Shown piece after piece: positions 22,503-35,700 of a stretch of 64,000 bases of DNA. Every line of letters starts with the position of its first letter. Position 1 is the first letter of the stretch. Made by a program: the position numbers and the translations under genes. This stretch comes from Calamus simplicifolius. Taxonomy: Eukaryota; Streptophyta; Magnoliopsida; Arecales; Arecaceae. Below the pieces are notes generated by a model. It saw nothing but the letters and a program-made list of their open reading frames with translations, did not search any database and was not told the origin of the DNA. The stretch is taken from NCBI GenBank assembly GCA_900491605.1, contig UESW01004233.1, positions 875,508 to 939,507 of the forward strand, read 5' to 3'.

Positions 22503-23726
22503 TGATAGAGATATAGACTAAAAGATATGCTTTATGTTATGTTTTATATTTTAATGAGAATTCATTTTGAGCAATGTATGCCATTTACTATATATGTGCA
22601 TGTGTCTAGTATTTACAAAGAGTATTTGATCTAGTGTGTAGAGTATGGCTTACACACAGAAGACTAGATCATCGGTTCTTTTGGAATACAAGTTTATTGT
22701 TCACAGTTTTAGATGGAATTGGACACACCATCAGTAGAACTGTAGCAAATTTTTAGTAGGTCTGTCTTGACTACGGGGAATGGTTTATTCTAACTATTTA
22801 TGCTAGTATACTTTGTGTGTATTGAACAAGACCCAGTTGAGTTAATTATTTTATACTGACTTTATAAAATAATTAAACCTTATGAATATTATGATTACTT
22901 ATGCTCTTAATCCAAATTTTATTTCTAGACACGTGTATGTAGTGATTGTTGCTTTGATTACACATAGAGTGAGATTCTATATGAGTCAATAAACTCAGTG
23001 GGTTGGGCAATAACATTATGTATATAGTGAATATTAATAGTTGAAGGAAACCACGTCCTGATAAATTAGATTGATGATATCCCTTTGAGGAAGCTTATAA
23101 GTTTTGATTGTATCAAATCTTGCAAGTGGATTTTGAATCCGATACATCAAATAAGTTAAGTGGATAGGTCTCAAGGATAATAAAAGCCAATTAAATTATA
23201 TGTCAGTAATTAAATTTAATTGGTGGATATCTGTAATCTTAACGTGGGGAGATAATAAGTATTTAATATTAAAGGATCGAAAAATAAATTCGAATATGAT
23301 TAGGAGTACAATTATAATTTTTAGTGGAATGAATTGTAATTTACGTAATTGAATCCTAACCGGGTAGGATTGGAGATTTAATTACGTGGGAAGTCCTTTT
23401 CATATTTGCCTATTGGTCCATGTTGTAGCCCTATAAATACCTTCTCAGTTGGTTGCTAGGGTTAAGATTTTGAGAACGTTTTTGGAAAAAGAAAAATAAG
23501 AAACCCTAGGACGGCCAAGAGATCCCACCATCTTGTGAGAGAAAGAAGGTATTTTCGGAAATACGACGGAAGGCTAAAAGGTTGAGATCGAGCAATCGAA
23601 TCAAAGTGTTCCAAAGTTTAAATCTGAAGGTATAATCTTGTACTCATAGATTAGAATGATAAATTTTTTTTGTATTACTTATATACATTATAGCTATAAT
23701 TTTAGAGGTATTACGCTTTCCAAACA
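22503..23726 (+). mobile_element. Solo-LTR-like segment
   Basis: The AT-rich segment has an LTR-type promoter (CCAAT on the minus strand at about 23412, ctataaatac at 23431) and ends ttacgctttccaaaCA. A transcript-like leader (ccctaggacggcc...gtataatcttgtactca) follows the TATA box, as in many copia LTRs. The proposed left end TGATAG at 22503 is preceded by GGCAT, and the right end is followed by GGCAG, an imperfect 4/5 target duplication, so the left boundary is uncertain. No internal retroelement domain is present. Confidence 0.55.
23431..23440 (+). promoter_or_regulatory. TATA box of the LTR-like segment
   Basis: CTATAAATAC, with a reversed CCAAT box ~20 bases upstream. It points toward the M16 gene, whose start codon lies 670 bases downstream, so it could give an alternative 5' end to that gene. 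Confidence 0.55.
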
Positions 23727-24109
23727 GGCAGATCTCGTGGGAAGCAAACCCGAGATTGGCCATCGAACGAATTCAACCCCTCCAAAAGCTCGGCCCACTC
23801 GGTCGGGGCCAACTACATCCAGCGGGCCTAGCATGACTCAGACGCCAAGCTCTCCAGCACCCAAGATCAGCTGTACATCATAAAAGTCGAAACGCCATCT
23901 CGCATCACCAAATTGACAAACGACAACCGTGGTCGACCGACTTTTTCATTTTCTCTCTCTCTTAGCTTCCGTGTCCGTCGACCGATCGCTTTAAAAGGTG
24001 ACTCGTGTGGTGGACCAGCCAAGGGATCGGTCCGGAAGACCCTTAAATCTCTGTCGCGTCAGCCGTCGTGCTTCCTCGTCCCGAGGGCAAGCGCGAAGGA
24101 AGGGTAGGA
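23727..24109 (+). promoter_or_regulatory. Proximal promoter and 5' UTR of the M16 gene
   Basis: This is a sharp change to GC-rich sequence between the LTR-like segment and the start codon. It holds a GGCCCA box (TGGGCC on the other strand, site II/TCP-like) near 23790 and a CT-rich run (about 23950) typical of plant core promoters without a strong TATA. A ctttaaaagg TATA-like word lies at about 23990. The start site is not determinable by eye. Confidence 0.5.
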
Positions 24110-24232
24110 ATGGCGGTAGGGAAATCGGAAGCGGAGATCTTTAAGCCCCGCACCGACAAGCGGGAGTACCGGAGGATCGTCCTCCCCAATTCTCTCGAGG
24201 TCCTCCTCATCAGCGATCCCGACACCGATAAG
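24110..24232 (+). CDS. M16 gene exon 1 (residues 1-41)
   Basis: Runs from the start codon to ..SDPDTDK, donor aag|gtctct, phase 0. It holds the N-terminal strand YRRIVLPNSLEVLLISDP that leads into the M16 fold. Confidence 0.95.
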
Positions 24233-27200
24233 GTCTCTCCCAACTCTTGTTTACTTAAAAAAGAAAATCTCAGATTTTATGTCCTTTGCTTACAAATTTA
24301 TCTGCCAGTCCTGTTCCACTTCGATTCGTTTTCGCATCAGAGTAGACCTCTTTAGGTTTTATTGTTTTCCCCCGTTTCCTTTCGCTTGCGTAGATTGAAT
24401 TTGAATCTATCTGTGTGTGTTTAGGCGGCTGCTTCCATGGATGTTTCCGTGGGTTATTTCTGCGATCCTGATGATCTTGAAGGCCTGGCACACTTTCTTG
24501 GTAAGTTCTTCATCATCTGCTTGTTTTTTGCCACGCTGCTGCAGCTGCAGGAACAAAATTGTTCCAATGCCACGAATTCTGTGTGCAGATATATAGGATA
24601 ATGTATTTCTGCTGTTCATATAGATGTACAGTAGGTGTTCACAAAAGAGGTACTACGGTTTCCATCCTCTCCAATTTGACTTGGGGATACTTAACACTCA
24701 TCTTCAGATTGTCTTCTTGTTACTAGTCTTTGCATCTTCTTGTTGTCCTGGAAGATTGAAACTTGACCAGATTTTATGGGGAAAGAAGATCATGGAGAGG
24801 ATATGGATCACTAACTTCAATTTTGATGCCATAAAAAATATATGTGGTGTTCTTTTTTCTTGTTAGCTGGTTTGGAGGTTTGTATGATGGAAAGGGGAGA
24901 AAGATGCAAGGTTCATGCAGTCTGTTGGGAGTGAAAGCTGTGGTAATTTTGAATTCACATTCATAAGAAGTTTCTTTTCCTTAATCATGCTTCCTTCCAA
25001 TGTTGCAGAGCATATGCTCTTTTATGCTAGTGAGAAATATCCAGTGGAAGATAGTTACTCAAAGTACATTACAGAGGTATTTCCTGGCTCACTTTAGTTG
25101 AGATATCATATGGACAATACTGATAATGACTTTCAATGATACATATATTTGATGATATATAGTTAAATTCTTATCTTCTTTAGTCGAATTATTCTTTCAA
25201 GAAATCAGTGACATTTTTTTTTTGAGATTTTGTATTGTTGTCAATATAATGATTTCTGTCGGTCTTTTTCCTGCTATAAACTTTCTCAAGTCTCCATATA
25301 GATTGACCATATTTTCAATAAAGTTTGCAGTTTAGATATAAATAATTGATTCATCTAATAAAGGTATGAAGTTTCAGTTATTGAACCTAGAGTAAAAAGA
25401 AAGATATTTGACTGTGTCATGTAAATATTCGTTTCTAAATACAGAAATCATAGAATACAAAGACTTTGATGAATGGATACTGGATATGCATGCCATCTTT
25501 GAAATAGTTAGTATTAGCTACTTACAGAGATGACATTTCCCAGAAGCCAAAAGTATGCAGCAGAGCAATTTTAAGGATATTGGAGAACATTGATCGAGTG
25601 GCAAGTGCCAGTTAAATTTGTTGTAAACTGGGACAATTCATAACAAGGTTTTTTTCATCAAATAAGACAAAATGGTGGTGGTAACTGTGAGGGGACATCT
25701 TATGGTTATTGAAGATAGTCTCATAACAAACCACTAGTTAATAGAATTATGGCTAAACTATAGTATTAACTCTCGAACTTAGGGGATTGTGTTACTTTGT
25801 TCCCTGAACTTTAAAAAGTTACAAAAGTGATCGTGAACTTTTTTTTTTTTTTTTTTTCACTTTGATTTCTACCGTTAAATAGAAGAGATATCGTTTGATT
25901 TTATTTCACGTGGCAGCGTACATGGCATCCAGATGGTAGAATCAAATCTAAAACTAATAATCAATCCATTAACCCATTAACTTAATATCGAATAGTCAAA
26001 AAAAATCTCCTTCTCTTCATCTTCCCACAGCCCCTCTTCACCTTCTGTCGTTGCCCCTTTGTCACCTCCTTCGGGCGTTTCCACTCTATCCGTCACCCCC
26101 CTCTCCACGGCCTTCTCCATCACGGCGATGAGGGACGGAGAGGGGGGGGGGGGGGGGGGTCCTCCCCTCCTTGGTGACCTCCTCTCTCACGGGAGTGAGG
26201 GACGGAGGGGAGGGGGGCGGTTGTGGTGGGGGTGAGGCCCCTACGTTCCCCCCTCCGTCCCTCACCCCCCCCCCCCCCCCCCCCCCCCGTGGCAGCAGAT
26301 GGAAGGAGGGGGGGGGGGGTGGGGTTGGGGCCGCCTTCTCCCCCTACCCCCCTTGCGTTCCCCCTTCCATCTCCACACCCCTTCGCTGCCGCAGGTGAGG
26401 GACCTTCCCCCCGTTCCCCCCTCCATCCCCTCCCTCCCCCCTTCGCCACACCCCCTTCCCTCGCGGTTGTGGGTGAGGGGGCATGGGGGTGGACAAAGGG
26501 ACTCACGGCAGAAGGCAGGGAGGGGTTGCGGGAAGGGAAAAAAGAAGATTTTTTTTTTTTACTATTAGGTATTGGGTTAACGGTTTGATTATGGATTTTA
26601 AATTTGATTATGCCATCTAAAGCTACGTGTGTTGCCTCGTAGGATAAAATCAAACTACGTCTCCTATGTTTAACGGAAGGGATTAAAGTGAAACAAAAAT
26701 GAAAGTTCAAAATTACTTTTGCAACTTTTTGAAGTTTAGGGACCAAAGTGACAACTCTCTAAGCTCAAGGGTCAATATTGTAGTTTAGCCTAAAATTATT
26801 TATACAAAACTTAGAAGACAAGGGTAGGAATCTATTGGCAATTTGGTAGAAACATTTTGTATCAAGAAAAGGTGGCAATGACCTCCAATATTCACATTAT
26901 TGCTGAATGCATGCCTTTCTTTTGAACATGTTTAGGTCAAGCAAATGGGCAAGCTGAATGGTTGGCAAATGAAGTATGCAGATAAGTTTAAAGGATTCTT
27001 TGATTTCTTGTCAGTTGGGTCTATAAGTCAGAGTTCAAGCCGCAGGAGTTACTGGATACTTCTTTTGGTAGTGTAGTTGGAATATGATACCCGAGGAATT
27101 GTTAACAAAATAATAAAGGTCTTGGTTTTTGATGTGGTTGGAGCATATGGAGGTGCTCCTTTGAAACTGTAATTGAGATAACATGGAAATCATCAGTTGG

Positions 27201-28332
27201 TGTAATGAATTATTTTATGTTTGCTTTCTTGTTCTTTTAAAAAGAACAGAACTAGTCAATTTGTAGTTCAGGTTTCTAGTTGACATGATGCAAGAGAAAA
27301 AGGAAAAGCAAAAAAAAAGAGGTGTATTTATTTGTGCACATGTAATTTGATTGTTCAGTAAAAAGAACTCTCAAATTGGACATTGAGGATGAACTTCATG
27401 ATCATGATCATCATATCCATTTTTATGCCTATTTCATGTATGAGGAGTATTTGCTCATACCTTTTGGAATCCACATGCCTATTCATTTGTTATATCTTCA
27501 TAATGGAACTTATTTACCAGAATTAAGAGCAAAAGCAGGTGCAGGGCAGCACATATTTTAGAAACACCTAAAGGAAATGCTTAGGAAACAGCCACAAGTT
27601 CAAGATTCTGGGAAGATTCTGGCTATTAAGTAAAAAATGACATCTTTTTTAAGTGACATTTCTTGACCATATCTTCAGCCCATTGTTCCCTAATTCATTG
27701 GTTTTGCTTGATTTGGATTTGGATTAGTAATTTGCCATTCATTTTCTTACAAATTATTTTTGCTCAAATTAGGACCAGAAAATTTATTTTTTTGTTGATA
27801 TATATATATATTTTATGTCAGATTTATTTTTAATTGGTCAAGTTAAATGCAGTAAATTATATAAAATAGCAACCTTGAGGAGTTAGGAGCTATGCGAGGA
27901 AATTTTGCTGTATATAGGAATCAATGAGAGATTTTTTTTATAGAATTTCCTAATTTGCTCGGTTGTTCATGCTATTCTGAACCACAATGAATTAACTAGG
28001 GTTTAGATTACTTTGAGATATGCATGGTTCATATGTCACCATGAAGACATAGATGTGTATAGGCCTTGTAGCATAGACACTTGCGGTGGAAATTTACATG
28101 TATGTTCATGTAAGCCATTATTCTGAACAATGTTATCAAGGCATGCCTAAGGCGTAAGGCATCAAGGGTTGGATGCTTTTTATATCCTAAGGTGTACCTA
28201 AGGTAAGGTGTGCTTAAGGCGGATTAAACATTTCTTATATCTTAAGTGATATACCTTTATCTTGACGTATATAAGGCATAAAAAATATGGACTTTTAATC
28301 TGATTTGGGATACAAGAAACCTTTCTTCATAA

Positions 28333-28368
<36 letters not shown>

Positions 28369-31300
28369 TTTTGTAAATCTATTATATTTGTTAGACTATG
28401 TTGTCTTTATAATGTACCATCTTATATATAATTATTTTCCTTATATTTACTTATAAAAAAAAGCTAAAAATTGAAAGATAAAGAAATAGAACATAAAAAA
28501 TATGCTCTCATCTGAGAAAGAGGAGAAAAAATATTAAGGGATGACAAATTTCAGATGAGAAAGAGGAGACTTTTTATTGGACTAATAGGTTAAATATATT
28601 ATTATTATTTTAGCTTTTACTCTGGTGCACCTAGCACGTTTAGCAAAGATTGATTCTGAACACTTGGGCATCAGGGCTAGGTAGTTTTTGGTTAGGAAAA
28701 GTCTTCGAGCACCGGAGGCGGTGCACGAAGGCGCGCACTGGGCGCGCCATTGGCCGCGTGCCCGGCTTGCATGTGAGTGTGGCCAATGGCCGCGCCCGGT
28801 GCACGCCTTCGTGCACTGGAGGCGGTGCACAAAGACGATTCCTTTTGGTTAAGTAAGCTGTTATTACAAACCTTTGTGGATTATGGCTTAGGTTAGAGAA
28901 TTATTAATTGGCTAATTTGACCAAGCTTAAACAATTTTCAGTACGTTCCATGGTCTTCCATCTTTTTTTTCTTGCTTTCTTTTTCTGTTTCTATTATATG
29001 CTTAGCACCTAGTTGTCTGATGGGTATTATTTTCTCTACTTCCACTTGGCTTAAGATGCAAATGAATAGCATGTCTCACTAGTAATACACTTTGATGCAT
29101 TCTGGCTGTTGTGGCAATCGTTTAAATGTATAGTTGTAGTTGTGGGCTCATGATTTTAATCATGGAATAGAACTATACAGAGGAATTTTCATCTTTGATT
29201 TATGTAAGAATTGGATGACTACATCACTAATTAGCGCACAGTTTTCTTTCCATGAGAATCTTATGTTGTTGCAAATTAAATGCTAATACTTGGCTGATCC
29301 TTGTTATGATAATTTTGTTGAAATCACTCCGTTACATTATTGCAAACTTACATTTTGATCTTACTTCCACTATGGTATTTACTTGGGTCCTAATCAGCAT
29401 GGTGGTTCCACTAATGCTTTTACGTCTGCTGAGAACACAAACTTTTATTTTGATATCAACGCAGACAGCTTTGAAGAGGCTTTGGACAGGTAAATTACTA
29501 TTTTGGTTTTTCAACAGCTACTCTGCCTATTTTCTTTGCCATCTGCAACCTTTTACTTCTTAACATTCTCTTTTCCATTCAGATTTGCTCAATTCTTCAT
29601 TAGGCCTTTGATGTCTTCTGATGCTACACTAAGGGAAATAAGAGCTGTTGACTCTGGTAAGCACCACTCATTTTTGTTCCAATGCTTTTGAAATCCCTAT
29701 TGAGTTGACCATTATGGCCTTTTCCTTTTCGTATGTCAAATCAAGAGAATCAGAAGAACCTATTATCTGATGGCTGGCGAATGTCTCAGGTATTTTTCCC
29801 TTTCCTTTTTCTCAGTAATAAATCTTGTGCAAACTTTGGTTAAAGATGGGAACATAGTGGTATTTTCAAAATAATCAACAATAAATTGAAATAATAGCTA
29901 GACCTGTTATGCCTTTGCAGCCTATGCTTATATTATGTACAATCAGTCATTTTTCCCCTTTCCCTTATCAAGATACTTCATTTTAACTATTTTAAGTATC
30001 ACTTAATTATATAATCTAATAAGTGTTAGTGATTAACCGGTTGTAGTTAATCGCAAGTTAGAACTATGGTGAAATGCACTAGAATCTAAATGTTTTAGAT
30101 TAATTAGGATAAAACTGAATATATGAAATATAATTTTAGTACAATGAGAAATCAAGATGAATGTAGAGTAAACACGAAGGATCATGAAGTTATTAAAAAT
30201 TATCATTTTAGGTATTTAGGATTAATTATTCATAAGAAAAGAAAATTGAGGGCGATGTTATCCATACGATTAAAGCAGGTTGGATAAAATGAAGAAATGT
30301 AATCGAAATATTATGTGATGGTAGAGTATCTGCCAAGTTAAAAGAAAGTTTATAGGACAGATATAAGACTAGCTATGCTCTATGGTATGAAATATTGGCA
30401 GTTAGAAAAATACATGTATATAAGATGACTGATAGAAATAAGAAAAATATTTTAATTTTAATAGGATGCGGCGATCATATAATACTCTCGAAGCACTCCT
30501 CCACTTAATCTTCCTGCTTTAACTTTATGATTTATATTTTCATCTATTTCACCTTCTTGTTGGATAATTGATCCTAAACACCTAAATTTTTCACTCCTTG
30601 ATATCTCTTGGTTGTAATCTTTACTGTTTCTTTATTTGTATTTCTACTCCCACTAAAATTATATTTCATGTACTCAGTTTTAGTTCTACTAATCTTAAAA
30701 CCTTTAGATTCTAAAGCCTCTCTCCAAATCTCTAGCTTAGCATTTACTTCATATTTAGTTTCATCAATCAACACTATATCATCTGCAAATAACATACACC
30801 ATGAAATATCATATTGAATATGTTTGGTTAACTCATCCATAACTAATACAAAAAGATACGGACTTAAGGCAGATTTTTGATATAAACCTACAGTAATTGA
30901 AAACTCACTAGTTTCTCCTATTATTATTTTAACAATAGTTATTGCTTTATCATACATATTTTTTATCAATTCTTTGTACCTTTTGGTAACTCCTTTTTTT
31001 TTCTTTCTAAAATCCACTATATTATTTCTCTAGGGACTCTATCTCATGCTTTCTCTAAATCAATAAAGACCATATGAAGGCTTTTTTTTTTCCCTATACC
31101 TCTCCAATAATCTTCTTAATAAATAAATAGCTTCCATGGTTGATCTTCAACCATAAATCCAAATTGATTATTTGGGACCAAAGTTTCAACACTTATTCGA
31201 TTTTCTATTACTCTTTCTTATAATTTCATTGTATGACTCATTAGCTTAATCGCTCTATAATTTATACAGTTTTGAATACTCTTTTATTTTTGTATATAGG

Positions 31301-32716
31301 TATTAATATACTTTCTTTAATCATTCGGAATTCTTTTAGTTATAATTCTGTTAAATAAATTAGTTAACCACATGACTCCAATTTCTCCTAAGCCTTTCCA
31401 AACTCAATAGCGATCGCATCTGATCCTAATGCTTTTACATTTTTTATTTTATTAAAAGCTTTTTAACCTCAAGGCTAAATCTACGAAAAAATTTATGATC
31501 ATCTGTTATTCCTAGGTTATCACATCCTTTTATCCTTAAATTTATTAAATTATTTACATTTAATAATTTTTTAAAATAACTTTTTCATCGTTCTTTTATC
31601 TCTTCTTCTTTTACTAAGACTCTTTCATCTTTATCCTTAATACATTTAATATAGTTAAGATATTTTGTTTTCTTTTCTCTTAGTTTTGCTAGTTTATATA
31701 TAATCTTTTCACATTTCGTATCTAGTTTATTATATAAATCATCATAGGCTTTAAGTTGGCATTACTTACCGCTTTTTTAGTTTTTTTTTTTACATCCCTA
31801 TACTTTTTAAGACTTTCTTCATCCCTAACCTCTTGCTAAATTTTATAGTTTGTCCTTAAGCTTGATGGTAGCTTGAACTTTCTCGTTCCATCACCAAGTT
31901 TCCTTTCCTACTAGTCCTACTCTTTTGATTCTTCTAGAACTTCTTTTGCTATATTTTTTATGCATTTAGTTGCTTTTTTTCACATTAAATTGGGATCACT
32001 ATTTATATTCATAGTCATTTCTCTTACTAACTTTTCTTTAAATAATTTTAGCTTTTCTTTTTTCAAATTCCACCGTTTAATTTTTGGATTAATAGTTTTA
32101 CGTTTTACTCTACATTTCATTTTTATCCATATCTTTGCTACCATTATCCTATGGTGTGAGGTTAAACTTTCTCTTGGAATAACTTTACAGTTTTTGCATA
32201 TTATTTTATCTATCTTTCTATTTAAAAAAAAAAATCCAGTGATGATACATATATTAAAAAAAGGAGGTAGAGGTAGATTGAAAATCAAATGGAGGAAGTA
32301 GCAAAGAAAAACTTAGAATCTTTAGATCTTACAAAAAAATATGATTTAGAATAGAGCCGAATAGAGAAAAAGAATTTATGTAGTTGATCCCAATTAGTTA
32401 AGGATTAACGCTTTATTGTTGTTGTCATCATACTACCTATGTAGCTTTAGGAAAAATATTTTTGATTTTTTGTATTTAATTATCAAAAAATTTATTTAAT
32501 TCTCAAATTAACATGATTTGGTATTGTTTGGAAAAAATATTTATAAAATACTGATATTTTATTAGAAAATTAATTTTTATAATTTTTTAATTTTGAATGT
32601 TTGATGGTTTTTCTATTGGATTTATGTTCATAGGATGTGACCATAGTTTTACATTGGCTGTCAACTATAATCCTTCTTTTTTATTCGGGCTTAGGACTAG
32701 CTATATATAAAAAAAC

Positions 32717-32769
<53 letters not shown>

Positions 32770-35700
32770 GAGTTTTTTTTTTTATTTGCTTACAGAAAAT
32801 ATGGCTTAGGATAATATTGAATGGAGAAAAAGGATTTATGTAGTTGACCCTAAGTAGTTTGGATTAAGGTTTTATTGTTATTGTTGAATGTTTGGTGATT
32901 TTATAAATTTCAGCAACACAAAGAAATTAGCCTGAATGGGCTGATTTCAAATTTACATTAATTTTAGGCAATAGTCAAGATTGAAATTGAAAGGGACTGA
33001 ACATAGCTGACAATAACGATTTTAATCTTTAAATAAGCTAGCATGCAGTTATTTATTATCTAGACATGCACCTTATTGATCAGAATTCAGAAGGGTAATT
33101 TTTTGCTAATTATAAAAATTTGTTTAATTAAAAACTTATGTTTGAAAATAAAATTAAGCCTGGGATGGAATTTTTTTCTGATTATGTAGAACCCTTCTTG
33201 ACAATGTATCCAAAAATCAACCTAGATGAATGCCATTTTGTTAGTTATTTTCCCAGATATTTGTTGTTTCTGGGAGAAGATTTTAGGTGGAACTGATTCG
33301 TTTTGAAAAGCACCCATTTCCATTGTTACACATGCATGAAGTGTAAAATATTGTCATTCTTCAGGGGATCTATCATATGTACAATTTTAATTAAAAACTT
33401 TTGTGATTCTATTTGTTAGTCAAGCAAAAGGAAAAAGGATCGAGTGTATGATGTTATGTGCAATTCATAGCATATATTTTGCATTGATACATCAAAATTT
33501 GGGAAAATTGCGTGTGAAGATGAGTCTATCTATGTTCTGCAAAGCCAAAAATTGAAAGTGCTTGGTAAATGAAATTAGGTCTTGCTGTGCTATGAGTTAA
33601 CGTACCAAAGTGGTTGCTCCTGGCTTACAACAGGGCAAGCGACACTGACCTTGGGGCGAGGCATGCATTGTCTGGCATGATTGACACTGGAAAAGTTACT
33701 TGGAATGATGGGGCTCATGCGGAGCTACAGCAGGCATCTGTCTTGGTGCACATCTGGTGCCAAAAAATTATTAGTTCTAATAACACAGAAGCAGCAAGAA
33801 GTATGTAGTCATGTGACTATAGAGTTAGGCTGGACTACTCTGAAGGGTATATGGCTCCAAATAACTCTTGATTTCTCTATCAATTAAATTCAGATCTGAG
33901 CAGTTAAGATATCATGTCTAAAGCAAATAAAAACAAGAGACATGATATTTTTTAAAAGCCAAAATAAACCTTTCCCACTCATTTGTTCAGATCTAGCAGT
34001 CCTATCTGTGCTTTTCAGAAAAGAAGCAATCCTGATTGGACAGAGGAATGACAACATGGAAGAAACAAATCACTTGATGAGGAGATCTGACAAAGAACCA
34101 AGCATGGGATTAGGGATTATTCCCCATGGCTGGTGGTTTTGTGGGTGGGAGATATGTTTGATGAAGGTGCTGGTGGTGTGGACGAAGCGACAATGGAGAT
34201 GGAGAGTGGTCTGAGATCATTGTGGCACAAGGACCAGAGGGTTGCAAACTGGTTGCAGGGCTTGTTTTTTGGGATGGATGGTCACCAATCACAGTGGATG
34301 TAGGTTAGGTGGGGGCTGAATTGCAGGTTCTTATCTGATTAAGAGATTGTGTCACCAGAGCAAAGGCTCCTTTGGCAGGCAGGAAATCATGTAGGGGAGA
34401 AGTAGAGTTAGAGGAGGCAGGGCCAAACATTGTTTGTCAGGCTCACATGTTGAAAGAAGTTTTTCATGTGAGAGCTGGGTGGGTGGATGGAGGGGGATGG
34501 TGCGGGTGATGAAGAAGGATAAAGGAGTGGGTGTCTAATCATGGATGGGAGGAGAAATAAAGTGGAGTACTCTTGATACTTGAACAACTTAAGCTGCAGC
34601 AATCTTGAAACAGATCTAATGGCGCAAACTTGGGAAGTCATACTTTAGAGATTGGCCCAGACTAACTTTAGAGATTGGCCCAGACTAACTTTCTTATATG
34701 TGCTACTGTATTTGTGTGTATATTTATATTCCATATGTGAATGTATGCATATGGTTTTATTTGGGGATGTATATATTTGTGCATATAATCTCTGTAGTCA
34801 TCTGCAAGTGCATGCGTTTATATGTTTATAAATGCACCTTTGCACTTATAAGCACTGCCTACGTGCACATGTATGTGTATATGGTACTGATTTGTTCTTT
34901 GTTTTTCTGTTATTATGATAGATGCTTTGGCCTTTGATTTAAGGCCAAATGTGTTAATCATCAATGATTTCTTTGCCTTAGTTTGGGTTGCCAATTGTTT
35001 GCTATAAAAGAACATGAATCAAAAATTTCATTTGGGAGAATCAGTCAGTCCTTTCCGCATCATCTTTCTCTTCTCGACTTTTTATCAAACTCTTTACCTT
35101 ATCTAGAACCTTACACTTACTGAATATTCATCTTTTCTGCCTGGGTTTAATTATTCGTTTCTTAATGTTAATGTTTTCAGCTTCAGAAACATCTATGTTC
35201 AAAGGATCACCCATATCATAGATTCAGTACAGGTGAGTGGTTTGATGTTTTCAGACAATGAAATAATGAAATGTCATAGTTTAAAACAGTTTCCTTTGAA
35301 ATCATATCACTAATGAAATGGTGAATATTCATCTTCATATGACCTAGTAACAAGCAGTTTCCTTTCTTCTGTTAGTATTGCACATTTAAGAATGTTTTAT
35401 ATGTACTCCACAGTTTTTGTGCAATAACTTAAATCTTATGAGGCCATATGAAGCTGTTTTCTTGCTAGTAAACTTGTTCAAGTTGATACATTTAAATCTA
35501 TTGTTTTATAATTATTGGTTTGCTATCAAAACTAAAATGACATAATACCAAAAAAATCATCCCTAGTTTACCGTGCAGATGCCACCATTCTCATTAACTT
35601 GAAATTTTGAAATTTGTTTTACCCCATACATGCATTGATTTTTACTTACATTTTAACTTTCAAAACTCTGCTGTGAAATGTGAACATATTTAGCTGATCT

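Larger units (their letters stand above)
25077..29397 (+). other. M16 gene intron 3 (4.3 kb)
   Basis: Holds a MULE-type MITE (25751-26790), a 10-bp-duplication insertion (28130-28652), a (TA)n run and a GC-rich hairpin (28721-28816). The rest is AT-rich and unassigned. Confidence 0.9.
29790..35180 (+). other. M16 gene intron 6 (5.4 kb)
   Basis: Contains two overlapping LINE remnants in opposite orientation (30065-32430), a (TA)n run, a third LINE 3' end (32800-32890) and a 23-bp tandem duplication (34643-34688). The open frames at 33614-34214 lack recognisable motifs and are not supported as genes. Confidence 0.85.

Noticed and set aside
24624..24866. 80-codon open frame in intron 2
   Set aside because: It interrupts the HFLEH motif, which is restored only by splicing it out.
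26120..26746. Long open frames on both strands (up to 208 codons), rich in proline, glycine and arginine
   Set aside because: They arise from poly-G/poly-C runs inside a MITE. Both strands are open together and no domain is present.
33614..34214. Clustered open frames in intron 6
   Set aside because: Short, without motifs, and surrounded by intron. No start context or homology recognised.
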